From positions 310,001 through 374,000 of the forward strand of contig OZ244590.1 of assembly GCA_965218205.1 (NCBI GenBank): DNA of 64,000 bases, written 5' to 3'. The notes below the pieces were generated by a model. The model was not told where the DNA came from. It saw only the letters and a list, made by a program, of their open reading frames with translations, and did not search any database. The stretch comes from CBDDCA01 sp965218205. GTDB taxonomy: Bacteria; Spirochaetota; Spirochaetia; WTKD01; G963693115. Shown in pieces: positions 1-7,782 of this stretch (positions within the stretch are counted from its first letter, which is position 1; each line of letters starts with the position of its first letter). The position numbers were made by a program, and so were the translations under genes.

Positions 1-679
1 ATTTTATGGAGAACGTAATAATATTGATAAGAAGTATAGATGAGAAAAGAAATGTGGTTTGAATATATGCCGCTGTTTTTCTTATTTCAAAGTTTCGTAG
101 TCCAAATATATATAATACGATAATAATTGCATATAATATGATTACAATAGTAGTAAAAAGTGTAATACCTCCTAAAAAATACCATGTTTGTTCGTTTAAT
201 GTTGTAGATACTAGCAGTCCATATCGTACAAAGATAGCTGATATGATAAGAATAAAAAAGAATAGCATCATTGCAAGAGGGGTGTTACTGTAATGGTATG
301 TTATTGCAGAACAGAATAGAAAGAGTAGCATGACAATGTAAAAAAAGTTGAACACTATTACAACAAGTGTTCCTGTAGAAATAAATGTATGTGAATGCTC
401 TAGTATTGAAGATACGAGAGGGAGTATTGATGAAGATAAGAGAAATGCAGAAAAGAAAAACTGTTGAGGTCGCATGGTGTTTCTAAAGAAGTAAATAAGT
501 ACTATTGCAAAAATAAAAAGTAATAAGCTAAGAATGGGTTTTAAGAAGAGGAATATTTGAGATATAAAGGGAGCTGAGGTATTGACATAATTAAAAAAGG
601 TGTGTATCAAAGAAATCATTGATATAAAAATAAGCGATGCGTAGAAAAAGATGATATTTCTCAGTACAGTGTTGTTCAT
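1..679 (-). CDS. Partial multi-pass membrane protein, unknown function
   Basis: An open frame runs from an ATG at 679 off the left edge of the window (226 codons visible, no stop). The product is very hydrophobic, with about six or seven predicted membrane spans separated by short polar loops, and has no motif I recognise. A TATAAT hexamer on the minus strand (699-694) lies 14 nt before the ATG, so any 5' leader would be only about 7 nt. It diverges from the secreted-protein gene at 801. Function unknown; it is truncated by the window edge, not by mutation. Confidence 0.7.
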   Translation of the reverse strand, partial: MNNTVLRNIIFFYASLIFISMISLIHTFFNYVNTSAPFISQIFLFLKPILSLLLFIFAIVLIYFFRNTMRPQQFFFSAFLLSSSILPLVSSILEHSHTFISTGTLVVIVFNFFYIVMLLFLFCSAITYHYSNTPLAMMLFFFILIISAIFVRYGLLVSTTLNEQTWYFLGGITLFTTIVIILYAIIIVLYIFGLRNFEIRKTAAYIQTTFLFSSILLINIITFSIK

Positions 680-800
680 ACTACGACTATTGTATTATAT
701 TTTTTATTTGTATTTTTTCTGTTATTTTCTTGTAAAATAGGGAAAGTAACGATAAAGCCTTTATTATATTTTAAAAATATACGATAATAATTAAAGTAAT

Positions 801-1496
801 ATGAAGAAGAATATATTTTTGTTCACTTTTCTCACTATTATTCACTATGGTGTATTTTCAGGAGAATTGGCAAACTTTGAAATTGTAGGGTTTTCTGATG
901 ATATGAAATATTTTTCATTTGCGGAATATGGGCTTGCTGAAGATACAAAGCCTTTTTCAAATTTGTATGTGGTGGATGTTCGGCAAAATGATTTTGTCAA
1001 TAATGGAATATTCCAGAATAAGTATAATGTAAAGACACAATTAGAGGAAAATGGTATTGGCGCTTTATTTTCTACTTTATTACAAGCGAGTTTTGTACTA
1101 AAACAGTATAGTATCAATTCGCTAAATAAAGGAAAGTTAATATATATACTGTTGGATGGAAAAGAGCCTTCATCAGAGCTGAGTTTTACCGACTTCAATA
1201 CAAATACAAACTACACAGTCTCTCTCCAACAACATACGCGTATGAGCAGTGTGCGTAGCCCAGAATCTAAGATGCTAGTGGATGTAACTATATCATATCA
1301 AGGGAGACGTTACTCTTTTATTGTTGGTAATCAAAATTTTTATAGACCTTTGGTAGAGAAATATGTCTTACGTTCAATCTATACGAGCTTAGATAACAGA
1401 TCGCTTGTGTTTGTAATTGAAAAGCATAGTGTTTCCCAAAGAAAGGGAAATGAATATAATATACATTATATGGTAGAGACTCTTTCTTGGCGTTAA
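801..1496 (+). CDS. Secreted protein, DUF2259-like
   Basis: 231 residues beginning with a typical signal peptide (MKKN, then a hydrophobic stretch, cleavage probably near residues 20-22 at FSGE). The mature start, with phrases like VGFSDDMKYFSFAEYG and LYVVDVRQNDFVNN, resembles the DUF2259 family of predicted secreted proteins, in which an 'F-S-x-D-G-x-x-F-A-F-E-E-Y-G' style opening is usual. That match is from memory of the family and should be treated as likely, not certain. No catalytic motif is visible, and no cysteine lipobox, so the product is probably periplasmic. The gene is followed after 33 nt by the nucleotidyltransferase gene and may share its transcript. Confidence 0.65.
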   Translation: MKKNIFLFTFLTIIHYGVFSGELANFEIVGFSDDMKYFSFAEYGLAEDTKPFSNLYVVDVRQNDFVNNGIFQNKYNVKTQLEENGIGALFSTLLQASFVLKQYSINSLNKGKLIYILLDGKEPSSELSFTDFNTNTNYTVSLQQHTRMSSVRSPESKMLVDVTISYQGRRYSFIVGNQNFYRPLVEKYVLRSIYTSLDNRSLVFVIEKHSVSQRKGNEYNIHYMVETLSWR

Positions 1497-1529
1497 TACC
1501 GTATAACTTATTTTTTGATATGGGGGAGT

Positions 1530-2435
1530 ATGGAAAATAGTCTTGTTATTCTCGCTGCAGGGATGGGCAGTCGATATGGTGGCTTAAAGCAGTTAGAGAA
1601 AGTTGGTCCTCATGGTGAATCTCTGATAGAGTATTCTATTTATAATGCACTAAAAGCTGGATATGCGTCTATTGTGATGATTATCAGAAAGGAGACTGAG
1701 GAGCAATTTCATCATTTTTTTAAGGATAGATTGCCTTCACATGTTCAAGTAAAATATGTATACCAAGAACTTGATGCACTGCCTTCGGGCTACTCTGTTC
1801 CTTCTGGGAGAAAGAAACCATGGGGTACAGGTCATGCAGTTGTATTAAGCAAAGAGTGTGTTGCGGGTAATTTTACTATGATCAATGGTGATGATTATTA
1901 TGCATATGAAGCGTTGCAAGCATCGCATGATTTTTTGCAATCAAGTGATGTACATAGTACCCATTACTTAAACTTATGTTATAAATTAGGGAATACTTTA
2001 TCTCGAAATGGTTCGGTTTCAAGAGGGGTATGTGAAGTGGATAGTAATAATATACTATTGCACCTTGAAGAGCATAAAAAAATAGAATATGCAGAAGATG
2101 GAAAGAAGATTTATAGTGTTACTGACACAGAAAAAAAAGAGTTGCAACAAGATACTATTGCGTCTATGAATCTTATGTCCTTTACTCCTACTATTTTTTC
2201 TCTGCTTGAAGAGGGATTTAATGATTTTCTTAAAGAGCATCTGCACGAAGAAAAAGCAGAATTTCTTATTCCTGCATACCTAGGGGAACTTTCTATGCAA
2301 CATAAAATTACTATACATGTTATGCAAACTGCTGCAAAGTGGTATGGTATTACCTATAAGGAAGATAAAGAAAAAGTTCAGGACGGTATTTTGTCATTGA
2401 TTGAAGCAGGAAAGATACCTAACATTCTTTGGTAA
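1530..2435 (+). CDS. Sugar/polyol-phosphate nucleotidyltransferase
   Basis: The N-terminus (LVILAAGMGSRYGGLKQLE) is the nucleotide-binding signature of the NTP-transferase fold, and 'GTGHAVVLSKE' followed by 'MINGDDYYAYEAL' supplies the base-binding loop and metal-binding aspartates of this superfamily. The best start is the ATG at 1530 (301 residues); the in-frame TTG at 1515 adds five residues outside the fold. A GGGGGAG run lies directly before this ATG, unusually close for a ribosome site. The next gene, 12 nt downstream, is a CDP-alcohol phosphatidyltransferase, so the likely role is making a CDP- or NDP-activated alcohol or head group for that enzyme, as in LicC-like or inositol-phosphate cytidylyltransferases. 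The substrate cannot be read from sequence. Confidence 0.75.
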   Translation: MENSLVILAAGMGSRYGGLKQLEKVGPHGESLIEYSIYNALKAGYASIVMIIRKETEEQFHHFFKDRLPSHVQVKYVYQELDALPSGYSVPSGRKKPWGTGHAVVLSKECVAGNFTMINGDDYYAYEALQASHDFLQSSDVHSTHYLNLCYKLGNTLSRNGSVSRGVCEVDSNNILLHLEEHKKIEYAEDGKKIYSVTDTEKKELQQDTIASMNLMSFTPTIFSLLEEGFNDFLKEHLHEEKAEFLIPAYLGELSMQHKITIHVMQTAAKWYGITYKEDKEKVQDGILSLIEAGKIPNILW

Positions 2436-2447
2436 AAATGTTGTGTT

Positions 2448-3092
2448 ATGTTTGATGTATACTTAAATAAGCTATGTAGAAAACCACTGCAGAGTATAGC
2501 AAGGTTTGTTTCAAATAAGGGCATTAGTGCAAATGCAGTGACAGTGAGTAATATACCGGTAAACATATCCATATTTTTTTGTATATGGGCTAAATGGTAT
2601 GGGCTTGCTATTGTATTGATTCTTCTTAGTAGGTTTTTGGATGGTTTGGACGGAGCGATAGCCCGAGAGAGACATAGTAGTCATCCTGCATCGGGGTATC
2701 TTGATATAATGGTTGATTATATCTTTTATATAAGTATTCCATTAGGGTTTGTTGTTGCTGATTCTCATAATGCTGTGGCTGGTGCTTTTGTATTAGCTGC
2801 GTATACATTTACTGGAGTCAATTTTATGGCAAGTGCCGCTGCTGCTGCAAAACTCCACCTAAGAAGCTATGCCTTTCCTAACAAGGCTTTATACTATGCT
2901 ACTAATATAGTAGAGGGAGCAGAAACTATTGTGTATAGTCTTATGGTATGTATAGTGCCACAGTTTTTTGTTGCAATAAGCACGGGCTATGTCATTGTCC
3001 TTTTTATTACTACCCCTGTTATACTCTATTTTCGATGGAAAGAGTTCTCAAAATCTTCGTATTATCCGCATCTTATGGAACATATAGAGTAA
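2448..3092 (+). CDS. CDP-alcohol phosphatidyltransferase family membrane enzyme
   Basis: 214 residues with several membrane spans and the family's active-site signature near residues 65-90: DGLDGAIAR, then SGYLDIMVD, supplying the DG..AR and the two downstream Asp residues that bind metal and CDP. The glycine normally four residues before the third Asp is a serine here, followed by a glycine, a variant I would check. Family members join a CDP-activated alcohol to a second alcohol and release CMP, making phospholipids or phosphodiester compatible solutes. Pairing with the adjacent nucleotidyltransferase suggests a two-step pathway for a phospho-head-group or di-inositol-phosphate-like product. 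No clear Shine-Dalgarno precedes the ATG; it is probably translated from the upstream gene's message. Confidence 0.8.
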   Translation: MFDVYLNKLCRKPLQSIARFVSNKGISANAVTVSNIPVNISIFFCIWAKWYGLAIVLILLSRFLDGLDGAIARERHSSHPASGYLDIMVDYIFYISIPLGFVVADSHNAVAGAFVLAAYTFTGVNFMASAAAAAKLHLRSYAFPNKALYYATNIVEGAETIVYSLMVCIVPQFFVAISTGYVIVLFITTPVILYFRWKEFSKSSYYPHLMEHIE

Positions 3093-3141
3093 GTTGTATA
3101 CAGCAACATTTTATAGAGTATCTTCCTAGTATATACTTGTT

Positions 3142-3675
3142 TTAAGAGAATGCGTTAGTATACAGTCGATAATTTTCTGTATCAAAACAACAAAACAATA
3201 CTTTTTGTATTGTAGGGAACAGCGATTTTCCTGTTTTGGCTATTTCGTCTTGTATTGTATCAAACACTTTTTTTACTGTTTGTACTGCTAGTTCTTTCGG
3301 AAAGCCGTATACTCCAGTACTGATATTTGGAAAGGCGATACTGCTAAGGCTATGTTTGTGAGCAAGTGCAAGTGAGTTATAGTAACATTGTGCGAGTGTT
3401 TTTTCTGCATGTTTGTCCTTGTTCCATATGGGACCTACCGTGTGTATGATATGCTTTGCTTTGAGCTTACCTGCGGTAGTAATGACTGCTTCTCCAGGAG
3501 GACAGCCTCCTTGTTTTGCACGAATTATACTGCACTCTTCTGCAATGCTAGGACCTCCGTTTTTATGAATAGCCCCATCTACACCAGCTCCTCCCGATAA
3601 TGACGAGTTTGCTGCATTTACTATTGCATCAACATCTAGTGTTGTTATGTCTTCTTTTATACATGATATTTGCAT
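3142..3675 (-). CDS. Macro-domain protein, ADP-ribose / O-acetyl-ADP-ribose hydrolase-like
   Basis: 177 residues that are a single macro domain: IVNAANSSLSGGAGVDGAIH near residues 17-36 is the ADP-ribose binding loop with the Asn and Asp used by YmdB/MacroD-type deacylases, followed by PGEAVITTAG, KHIIHTVGPIW and the second phosphate loop PNISTGVYGFP. Enzymes of this type hydrolyse O-acetyl-ADP-ribose or remove ADP-ribose from acidic residues, in the cytoplasm. A TATACT hexamer (minus strand, 3687-3682) lies exactly 6 nt before the ATG and there is no Shine-Dalgarno, so the transcript is predicted to be leaderless. It lies downstream, on the same strand, of the hsdS 3' scrap. Confidence 0.88.
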   Translation of the reverse strand: MQISCIKEDITTLDVDAIVNAANSSLSGGAGVDGAIHKNGGPSIAEECSIIRAKQGGCPPGEAVITTAGKLKAKHIIHTVGPIWNKDKHAEKTLAQCYYNSLALAHKHSLSSIAFPNISTGVYGFPKELAVQTVKKVFDTIQDEIAKTGKSLFPTIQKVLFCCFDTENYRLYTNAFS

Positions 3676-3771
3676 GCAAATAGTATAAAGGAAATGCTGC
3701 TGGGATGCAAGGAGGAGTATAGGTATTTTTGGAGTTTTCTCATCTTTCTATCGCATGCCTCTCAATACTTT

Positions 3772-3914
3772 TTACACAAACATCCTCTGTAGTAAGCCTT
3801 TCTTATACAGCTTTGTAAGTGCTATTTGCTTCTGTGTGAGCGATATTTTTGTGTCAAGGCTCTGCAGAAAAGAGCCTATCTTTTGTTGCTCGGGGAGGGT
3901 AGGGAGTAATATTT
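3772..3914 (-). pseudogene. hsdS: hsdS 3' fragment, C-terminal conserved region
   Basis: On the minus strand, 47 codons followed by a stop encode ILLPTLPEQQKIGSFLQSLD and a following coiled stretch ending in LLQRMFV. ILLPTLPEQQKI is the hallmark segment that follows each target-recognition domain in type I restriction specificity subunits, and the first half of the hsdS copy at 13628 carries nearly the same words. There is no start; the IS30 copy begins at the next base, 3915. Together with 13628-14618 it rebuilds a complete 376-residue HsdS in frame after removal of one 3-bp duplication. Confidence 0.85.
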
Positions 3915-3960
3915 TGGAAATTCTAATCAGAAGCCGAACAGTGTAAGAAAAATAAAAAAA

Positions 3961-4015
3961 CTCATAGGGTATATCCTAATAATAAGAAACAAAAAAAGGA
4001 AGGAGACCCTATGAG
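3961..4015 (+). promoter_or_regulatory. Hairpin that buries the IS30 transposase start codon
   Basis: CTCATAGGGT at 3961-3970 pairs perfectly with ACCCTATGAG at 4006-4015, and the latter contains the transposase ATG (4011). The strong ribosome site GGAAGGAG (3998-4005) lies in the loop against the stem. In a transcript entering from outside the element the start codon would be base-paired. The equivalent in copy 2 is extended to 12 bp (CTCATAGGGTAT/ATACCCTATGAG). This is analogous to start-site sequestration known for other insertion sequences; here it is inferred from sequence only. Confidence 0.6.
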
Positions 4016-4985
4016 CTATACTCATATATCATACCATGAACGCACAGAAATAGCACGCATGCTTAAGTGCAAAAAATCAAAACGTGAAATAGCACGATCC
4101 CTCAACAGATCGGTATCAACAATAGCAGACGAAATAAAACGCAATCGATTAAATACAAAATACTATGATGCTGAATATGCTGACATGAAAGCACAAAAAC
4201 GCAAAACATACCCACGCGCTCGCCCTGTAACAGAGAATGAACACATACGAACACAAGTAGCACTCTCTCTCAAACAAGGCTTATCGCCTGATGCCATGAA
4301 AGGAAGGGCATTGCTTGAAAATGTCTCATTTGCAATAAGTGTCGAATCAATATACATACTCATAGCACGAGATGCAAAGGAAGGAGGAACACTGTATACC
4401 TCCCTTCCTTATAAGCGAAAAACACGCAAAATACACAAAATACCGCACAATACAGGTACTTTTGAACAACAAAAGACACGAATCAATGAACGCCCTGCAC
4501 ACATAACTGCTCGTACTACCATAGGCCACTGTGAAACTGATTGTATTGTTGGCAAAGATAATAGCTCAGTCATACAAACTACTATTGAACGAAAAAGTCG
4601 TTTTTTATTTGCAAAGCAACTGCCTCGTGCCACCAAAGAACATACCAAACAAACCCTCTGGGAAATAAAAAAACAGTATCCAGATAAAATACATTCGTTT
4701 ACTACTGATAATGGCAGTGAATTTTCGTATCATACACTGGCATTTTTAGATAGCTCTGTACCAATGTATTTTACCTATCCTCATTGCCCATGGCAGAAAG
4801 GAAGCATTGAACATGCAAATAAATTACTGCGCAGATATATTAAAAAAGGAACTGATATTTCTTGTATTTCTCCTGCACATCTTTGTGCGATTGTTGCTAC
4901 AATCAATAATACCCCCAGAAAGATATTAGGATACAAAACCCCTTTTGAGGTCTTTTTTGGTACTTCTGTTCGGCTTCTAATTTGA
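4011..4985 (+). CDS. IS30-family transposase, copy 1
   Basis: 324 residues. The N-terminus has the helix-turn-helix typical of IS30 transposases (YHERTEIARMLKCKKSKREI, then ARSLNRSVSTIADEI). The DDE catalytic core follows: HCETDCIVG near residues 170-178, TTDNGSEF near 235, and a final Glu in KGSIEHANKLLRRYIKKG near residue 265. The frame is intact, so the element may be active. It differs from copy 2 at a few residues (for instance Ile instead of Leu before IARDAKEGG). A strong GGAAGGAG ribosome site precedes the ATG but sits in a hairpin. Confidence 0.93.
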   Translation: MSYTHISYHERTEIARMLKCKKSKREIARSLNRSVSTIADEIKRNRLNTKYYDAEYADMKAQKRKTYPRARPVTENEHIRTQVALSLKQGLSPDAMKGRALLENVSFAISVESIYILIARDAKEGGTLYTSLPYKRKTRKIHKIPHNTGTFEQQKTRINERPAHITARTTIGHCETDCIVGKDNSSVIQTTIERKSRFLFAKQLPRATKEHTKQTLWEIKKQYPDKIHSFTTDNGSEFSYHTLAFLDSSVPMYFTYPHCPWQKGSIEHANKLLRRYIKKGTDISCISPAHLCAIVATINNTPRKILGYKTPFEVFFGTSVRLLI

Positions 4986-5010
4986 ATTTTCAACCGCAGG
5001 CATCCATTAT

Positions 5011-5039
5011 TTGACAAAATTTCCTCTTTATGAAATAAT
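5011..5039 (+). promoter_or_regulatory. rpoZ promoter
   Basis: TTGACA at 5011-5016, a 17-bp spacer and AATAAT at 5034-5039 form a near-consensus sigma-70 promoter. The ATG at 5047 follows the -10 box by only 7 nt, so transcription should begin on or next to the start codon. It lies 18 bp inside the right end of IS30 copy 1, so the insertion spared it. Confidence 0.7.
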
Positions 5040-5046
5040 GGAATAT

Positions 5047-5295
5047 ATGTCAATGCCCTTAAAAGATCTTATAAACTATAAAGGAAATATATACGAAATG
5101 GTATCTGCAGTAATACAACGTTCTCAGCAGATCACCGAAATACGTGCCGCATATACTCCCACTACTCTTGAAGAGCAACAAAGTATGTCAACTTCTCCCA
5201 GAGAAAAAAAATTTGGCGACGAAAAAGCTACAAGCATAGCGTTTCGTGAAATATTTAATGAAGAAGTTGTATATAAATTCAAAAAAAATCGTTAG
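5047..5295 (+). CDS. rpoZ: RNA polymerase omega subunit
   Basis: About 82 residues when started at ATG 5047 (MSMPLKDL). The segments PLKDLINYKGNIYEMVSAVIQRSQQI and, after a short variable part, EKATSIAFREIFNEEVVYKF match the Rpb6/omega fold: an N-terminal helix with a short basic turn followed by the conserved 'K-x-x-x-x-A-x-x-E-I' helix. It is diverged and short, as in other spirochaete-like omegas, so the assignment rests on pattern and on the miaA neighbour 28 nt downstream. The start codon lies 7 nt after the -10 hexamer, so a leaderless mRNA is predicted; ATG 5038 overlaps the -10 box, and 5053 is a possible alternative. Confidence 0.72.
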   Translation: MSMPLKDLINYKGNIYEMVSAVIQRSQQITEIRAAYTPTTLEEQQSMSTSPREKKFGDEKATSIAFREIFNEEVVYKFKKNR

Positions 5296-5323
5296 TTTTT
5301 CCATATCATACTTGTTGTAAGCT

Positions 5324-6394
5324 ATGATTCCTCCTATTATCATCTTTGGTGCTACTGGAGTAGGAAAAACAGCATTCCTCAATACATTATACTCACACTG
5401 GACTACTAAGCATATCCACTCTCATGCTCCCTCATTTGAAGTTATAGTAGCAGATTCTCGACAAGTATATAAAGACATGCCAATAAGTACTGCACAAACA
5501 CACAGTGCTGTAAAGGAAAAAATACCCCATCATCTTGCTGAAACACTTGATTGTTTTGCACCGTATACCGTTGGTACTTTTGTTACACAAACAAATACTA
5601 TCATAGAGCACATATATGCTCGTAATAATATACCCATCATTATGGGCGGTACTGCCTACTATGTGTACAACCTGTACAAAGGCATACCTACAACCCCAGT
5701 AATACCTCATAGCATCCGCTCAGCAATTATGGAAGAACATGCACTGTATGGAACTCCCTATCTCTATAAAAAACTTTCTTCACTTGATCCTGTGTATGCA
5801 CAACGCATAAGTTCTCATGATACACAAAGAATAGTACGTGCTCTTGAGATATACCAGTACACAAAAAAACCACTCTCTACTTTCTCCGATACTCCCAGCT
5901 ACAACCCGTACCTACAACATAGCCTTTGTATTGGATTAACAAGAAACAGAGATGCCCTATACAACAATATAAATAAGCGCGTACATACTATGTACAAAGA
6001 AGGGCTGTTATACGAAGCATATACTCTATGGCAACGCGGACTTAATAACACACACAATGCATTTTATACTATAGGAATACAAGAAATACTTGAAAACACT
6101 GATATTATCAAACACTGGAACACATTACATGCTTCTAATCATACAAAAGACACAAGTAATCAAACATCGTCTATATATTCTATCGATTCTCATATTATAG
6201 ATACTGTATTGACCACAATTCAAAAAAATACACGACATTACGCAAAAAGACAGCTTACATTTTTTCGAAAATTAGAAGCGTGCATACAAAATTCTGGAAA
6301 TCATGTTATGTGCTTTGATCTTGAAAAACATAATAGTGAAAAAACCATATGCGAGACCATAACAAACTTCATACAACAAAGTATAGATCAGTAA
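5324..6394 (+). CDS. miaA: tRNA dimethylallyltransferase
   Basis: 356 residues, somewhat longer than the usual 300-320. The P-loop GATGVGKT (residues 9-16) is followed by VADSRQVYKDM, in which the Asp and the SRQVY segment bind the A37 region of tRNA, then MGGTAYYVYNLYKG, DTQRIVRALEIYQ and the C-terminal YAKRQLTFFRKLE, all MiaA hallmarks. The enzyme transfers a dimethylallyl group to N6 of adenosine-37 in tRNAs reading UNN codons. The usual PIGTAKP after the SRQVY motif is altered to PISTAQTH, as diverged MiaA proteins sometimes show. The extra length is a low-complexity Ser/Thr/His/Asn insertion around residues 265-290. Its coding strand is C-rich, opposite to plus-strand genes outside the inverted segment. 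Confidence 0.9.
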   Translation: MIPPIIIFGATGVGKTAFLNTLYSHWTTKHIHSHAPSFEVIVADSRQVYKDMPISTAQTHSAVKEKIPHHLAETLDCFAPYTVGTFVTQTNTIIEHIYARNNIPIIMGGTAYYVYNLYKGIPTTPVIPHSIRSAIMEEHALYGTPYLYKKLSSLDPVYAQRISSHDTQRIVRALEIYQYTKKPLSTFSDTPSYNPYLQHSLCIGLTRNRDALYNNINKRVHTMYKEGLLYEAYTLWQRGLNNTHNAFYTIGIQEILENTDIIKHWNTLHASNHTKDTSNQTSSIYSIDSHIIDTVLTTIQKNTRHYAKRQLTFFRKLEACIQNSGNHVMCFDLEKHNSEKTICETITNFIQQSIDQ

Positions 6395-6433
6395 AGTGCA
6401 GTATAGATGCTCTTCTTATACTATAGGAGTTTT

Positions 6434-6467
6434 AGATATACTTTACTAAGTATATCTATTCTTTTTT
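6434..6467. terminator. Bidirectional-looking terminator between miaA and 6446-6643
   Basis: AGATATACTT (6434-6443), a TACT loop and AAGTATATCT (6448-6457) form a perfect 10-bp stem, followed on the plus strand by ATTCTTTTTT. It overlaps the stop codon of the small minus-strand gene and lies between two convergent transcription units. Confidence 0.7.
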
Positions 6468-6643
6468 ACATTTTCTGTATATTTTATGGTTCTTTTATTA
6501 TTTATATTGTCTGGATCAGATAAATGTTTATATTCTTTAGCATCAGGAACAAGGCTTGATATATTTTTTATTTCTTTATGGTGTCCTGCTATCTTCTTAA
6601 TATTGTTTAATATTTGATTGTTCATAGATTCTGATTTCAGCAT
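6446..6643 (-). CDS. Small hypothetical protein following the protease gene
   Basis: 65 residues, charged and polar (rich in Asn, Lys and Ile), without a signal peptide or recognisable domain. I consider it real because a strong ribosome site (AGGAAGGAG) lies 6 nt before its ATG, and because it starts 13 nt after the stop of the serine dehydrogenase-type protease gene on the same strand. It is probably co-transcribed and translationally linked with the protease, perhaps as a partner, adaptor or substrate; that role is inference. Confidence 0.6.
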   Translation of the reverse strand: MLKSESMNNQILNNIKKIAGHHKEIKNISSLVPDAKEYKHLSDPDNINNKRTIKYTENVKKNRYT

Positions 6644-6656
6644 ATTTTACTCCTTC

Positions 6657-7571
6657 CTAATTTTCTGAATCGAGATGTTTATTGGAAACTTTATCTTTTT
6701 TTTTACTAAAAGAATAGTACTTGATATAATCAATAACTAATAATTTATTGAAAATATCAAAATCTATATCTAAATAATCCTTAGTTTCAACATCTTCAAA
6801 ACCTAAATTTTTTAATTCTTGCTCATCAATAATACTTGAATGCGATGGGTAATAATGTACTACTTTCTCCATAAAGGTTTCTGATCTTTCTTCTTCCCAT
6901 CCCTTATATCTGCTTAAAATTCTTTTACCATAATCTAGTGCTATTGCATTAGTTCTCGCTACATTTCCTAACTCAATTGGATTTACTTGATTGAGTAACG
7001 GTGCAATTAATTTATTAGCATAATCAGAAGCTAATTTTATTTTATCCATTTCTTTTAGGTAATCTGGAATGTTATTATAATGTTTTTCATAAGTAGCAAA
7101 AGCTATTTTCATAATTTCTCTTATTGATGACATATGGTCTAAAGCAGATTGATTTACTGGTTTGTCACCTTCTGACTTTTTTGATATTTGTACATCTAAA
7201 GGACTCATTTCACCCAAACTAGAAAAATAAATTGTATCAAAACCAAGACTTATCAATGTTGCTGCACTACTAGCATATAGAGGTATTATCCCATACACTT
7301 TATTGAAAGATGCTCTAACATACTTTAGTATTTTATACGCAGCATCAGGATCACCACCAAATGAGTTCACTACCACATAAATATCTTCTTTTTCATTTTT
7401 TTTATTTTTTATTTCTTTATGTAAGCGTAGAAATAGATCATTGGAAATATAACCATTTATAAATAAAAAATGTTTTGCATCATTATGATTTTCAGTAAAC
7501 TTGTTTATTTCCTCAGGAAGAGTCTCTAATGCATTATTTATATTTTGAAGAATCTCTGATATATTACTCAT
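6657..7571 (-). CDS. Serine dehydrogenase proteinase-like (SDH/ClpP-fold) protease
   Basis: 304 residues with the crotonase/ClpP-like fold seen in the SDH_protease family. 'IYVVVNSFGGDPDAAYKILKYV' near residues 62-83 is the SGG-like segment, 'IIPLYASSAATLISLGFD' near 95-112 contains the candidate nucleophile serine in the A-S-S-A turn, and 'GEMSPLDVQI' follows as in this family. There is no signal peptide or membrane span, so it is probably cytoplasmic. Members often sit in defence-like or stress cassettes, but I see no defence partner here, only the small co-transcribed gene at 6446-6643. A TATAAT-like hexamer (7586-7581) lies 9 nt before the ATG, giving almost no leader. Confidence 0.75.
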   Translation of the reverse strand: MSNISEILQNINNALETLPEEINKFTENHNDAKHFLFINGYISNDLFLRLHKEIKNKKNEKEDIYVVVNSFGGDPDAAYKILKYVRASFNKVYGIIPLYASSAATLISLGFDTIYFSSLGEMSPLDVQISKKSEGDKPVNQSALDHMSSIREIMKIAFATYEKHYNNIPDYLKEMDKIKLASDYANKLIAPLLNQVNPIELGNVARTNAIALDYGKRILSRYKGWEEERSETFMEKVVHYYPSHSSIIDEQELKNLGFEDVETKDYLDIDFDIFNKLLVIDYIKYYSFSKKKDKVSNKHLDSEN

Positions 7572-7782
7572 ATAATTTATATTATATACAAAAATCTTTT
7601 TTTGTAAATTGCAAATTCAAGAATTAAAAACAAAAAATTTTAACAGATTTTTTATATATCCATATAAAACAAGACTATTTTTTTATATTGTTGCTTTAAT
7701 TTTGTTTAAGGTACTATCATATATAGTTCCCCTTTGTACAGCACTATCTTTATTTACAAATATACCCTATAGTTGTAATAGA

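Larger units (their letters stand above)
3915..4992 (+). mobile_element. IS30-family insertion sequence, copy 1
   Basis: A 1078-bp element. Its ends are 27-bp imperfect inverted repeats (left begins TGGAAATTCTAATCAGAAG, right, read inward, TGAAAATTCAAATTAGAAG, both then CCGAACAG), differing at three positions. One intact 324-codon transposase gene fills the interior. The bases flanking it are TTT on the left and ACC on the right, so it has no target duplication of its own; each matches one flank of copy 3 instead. Copies 2 and 3 are nearly identical in sequence. Confidence 0.92.

Noticed and set aside
3755..3946. 63-codon plus-strand frame
   Set aside because: Antisense to the hsdS scrap and running into the IS30 end.
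7609..7782. 58-residue N-terminal extension of acetylglutamate kinase
   Set aside because: It precedes the conserved kinase start, has no ribosome site and lies where the promoter box (TATAGT near 7768) is found.
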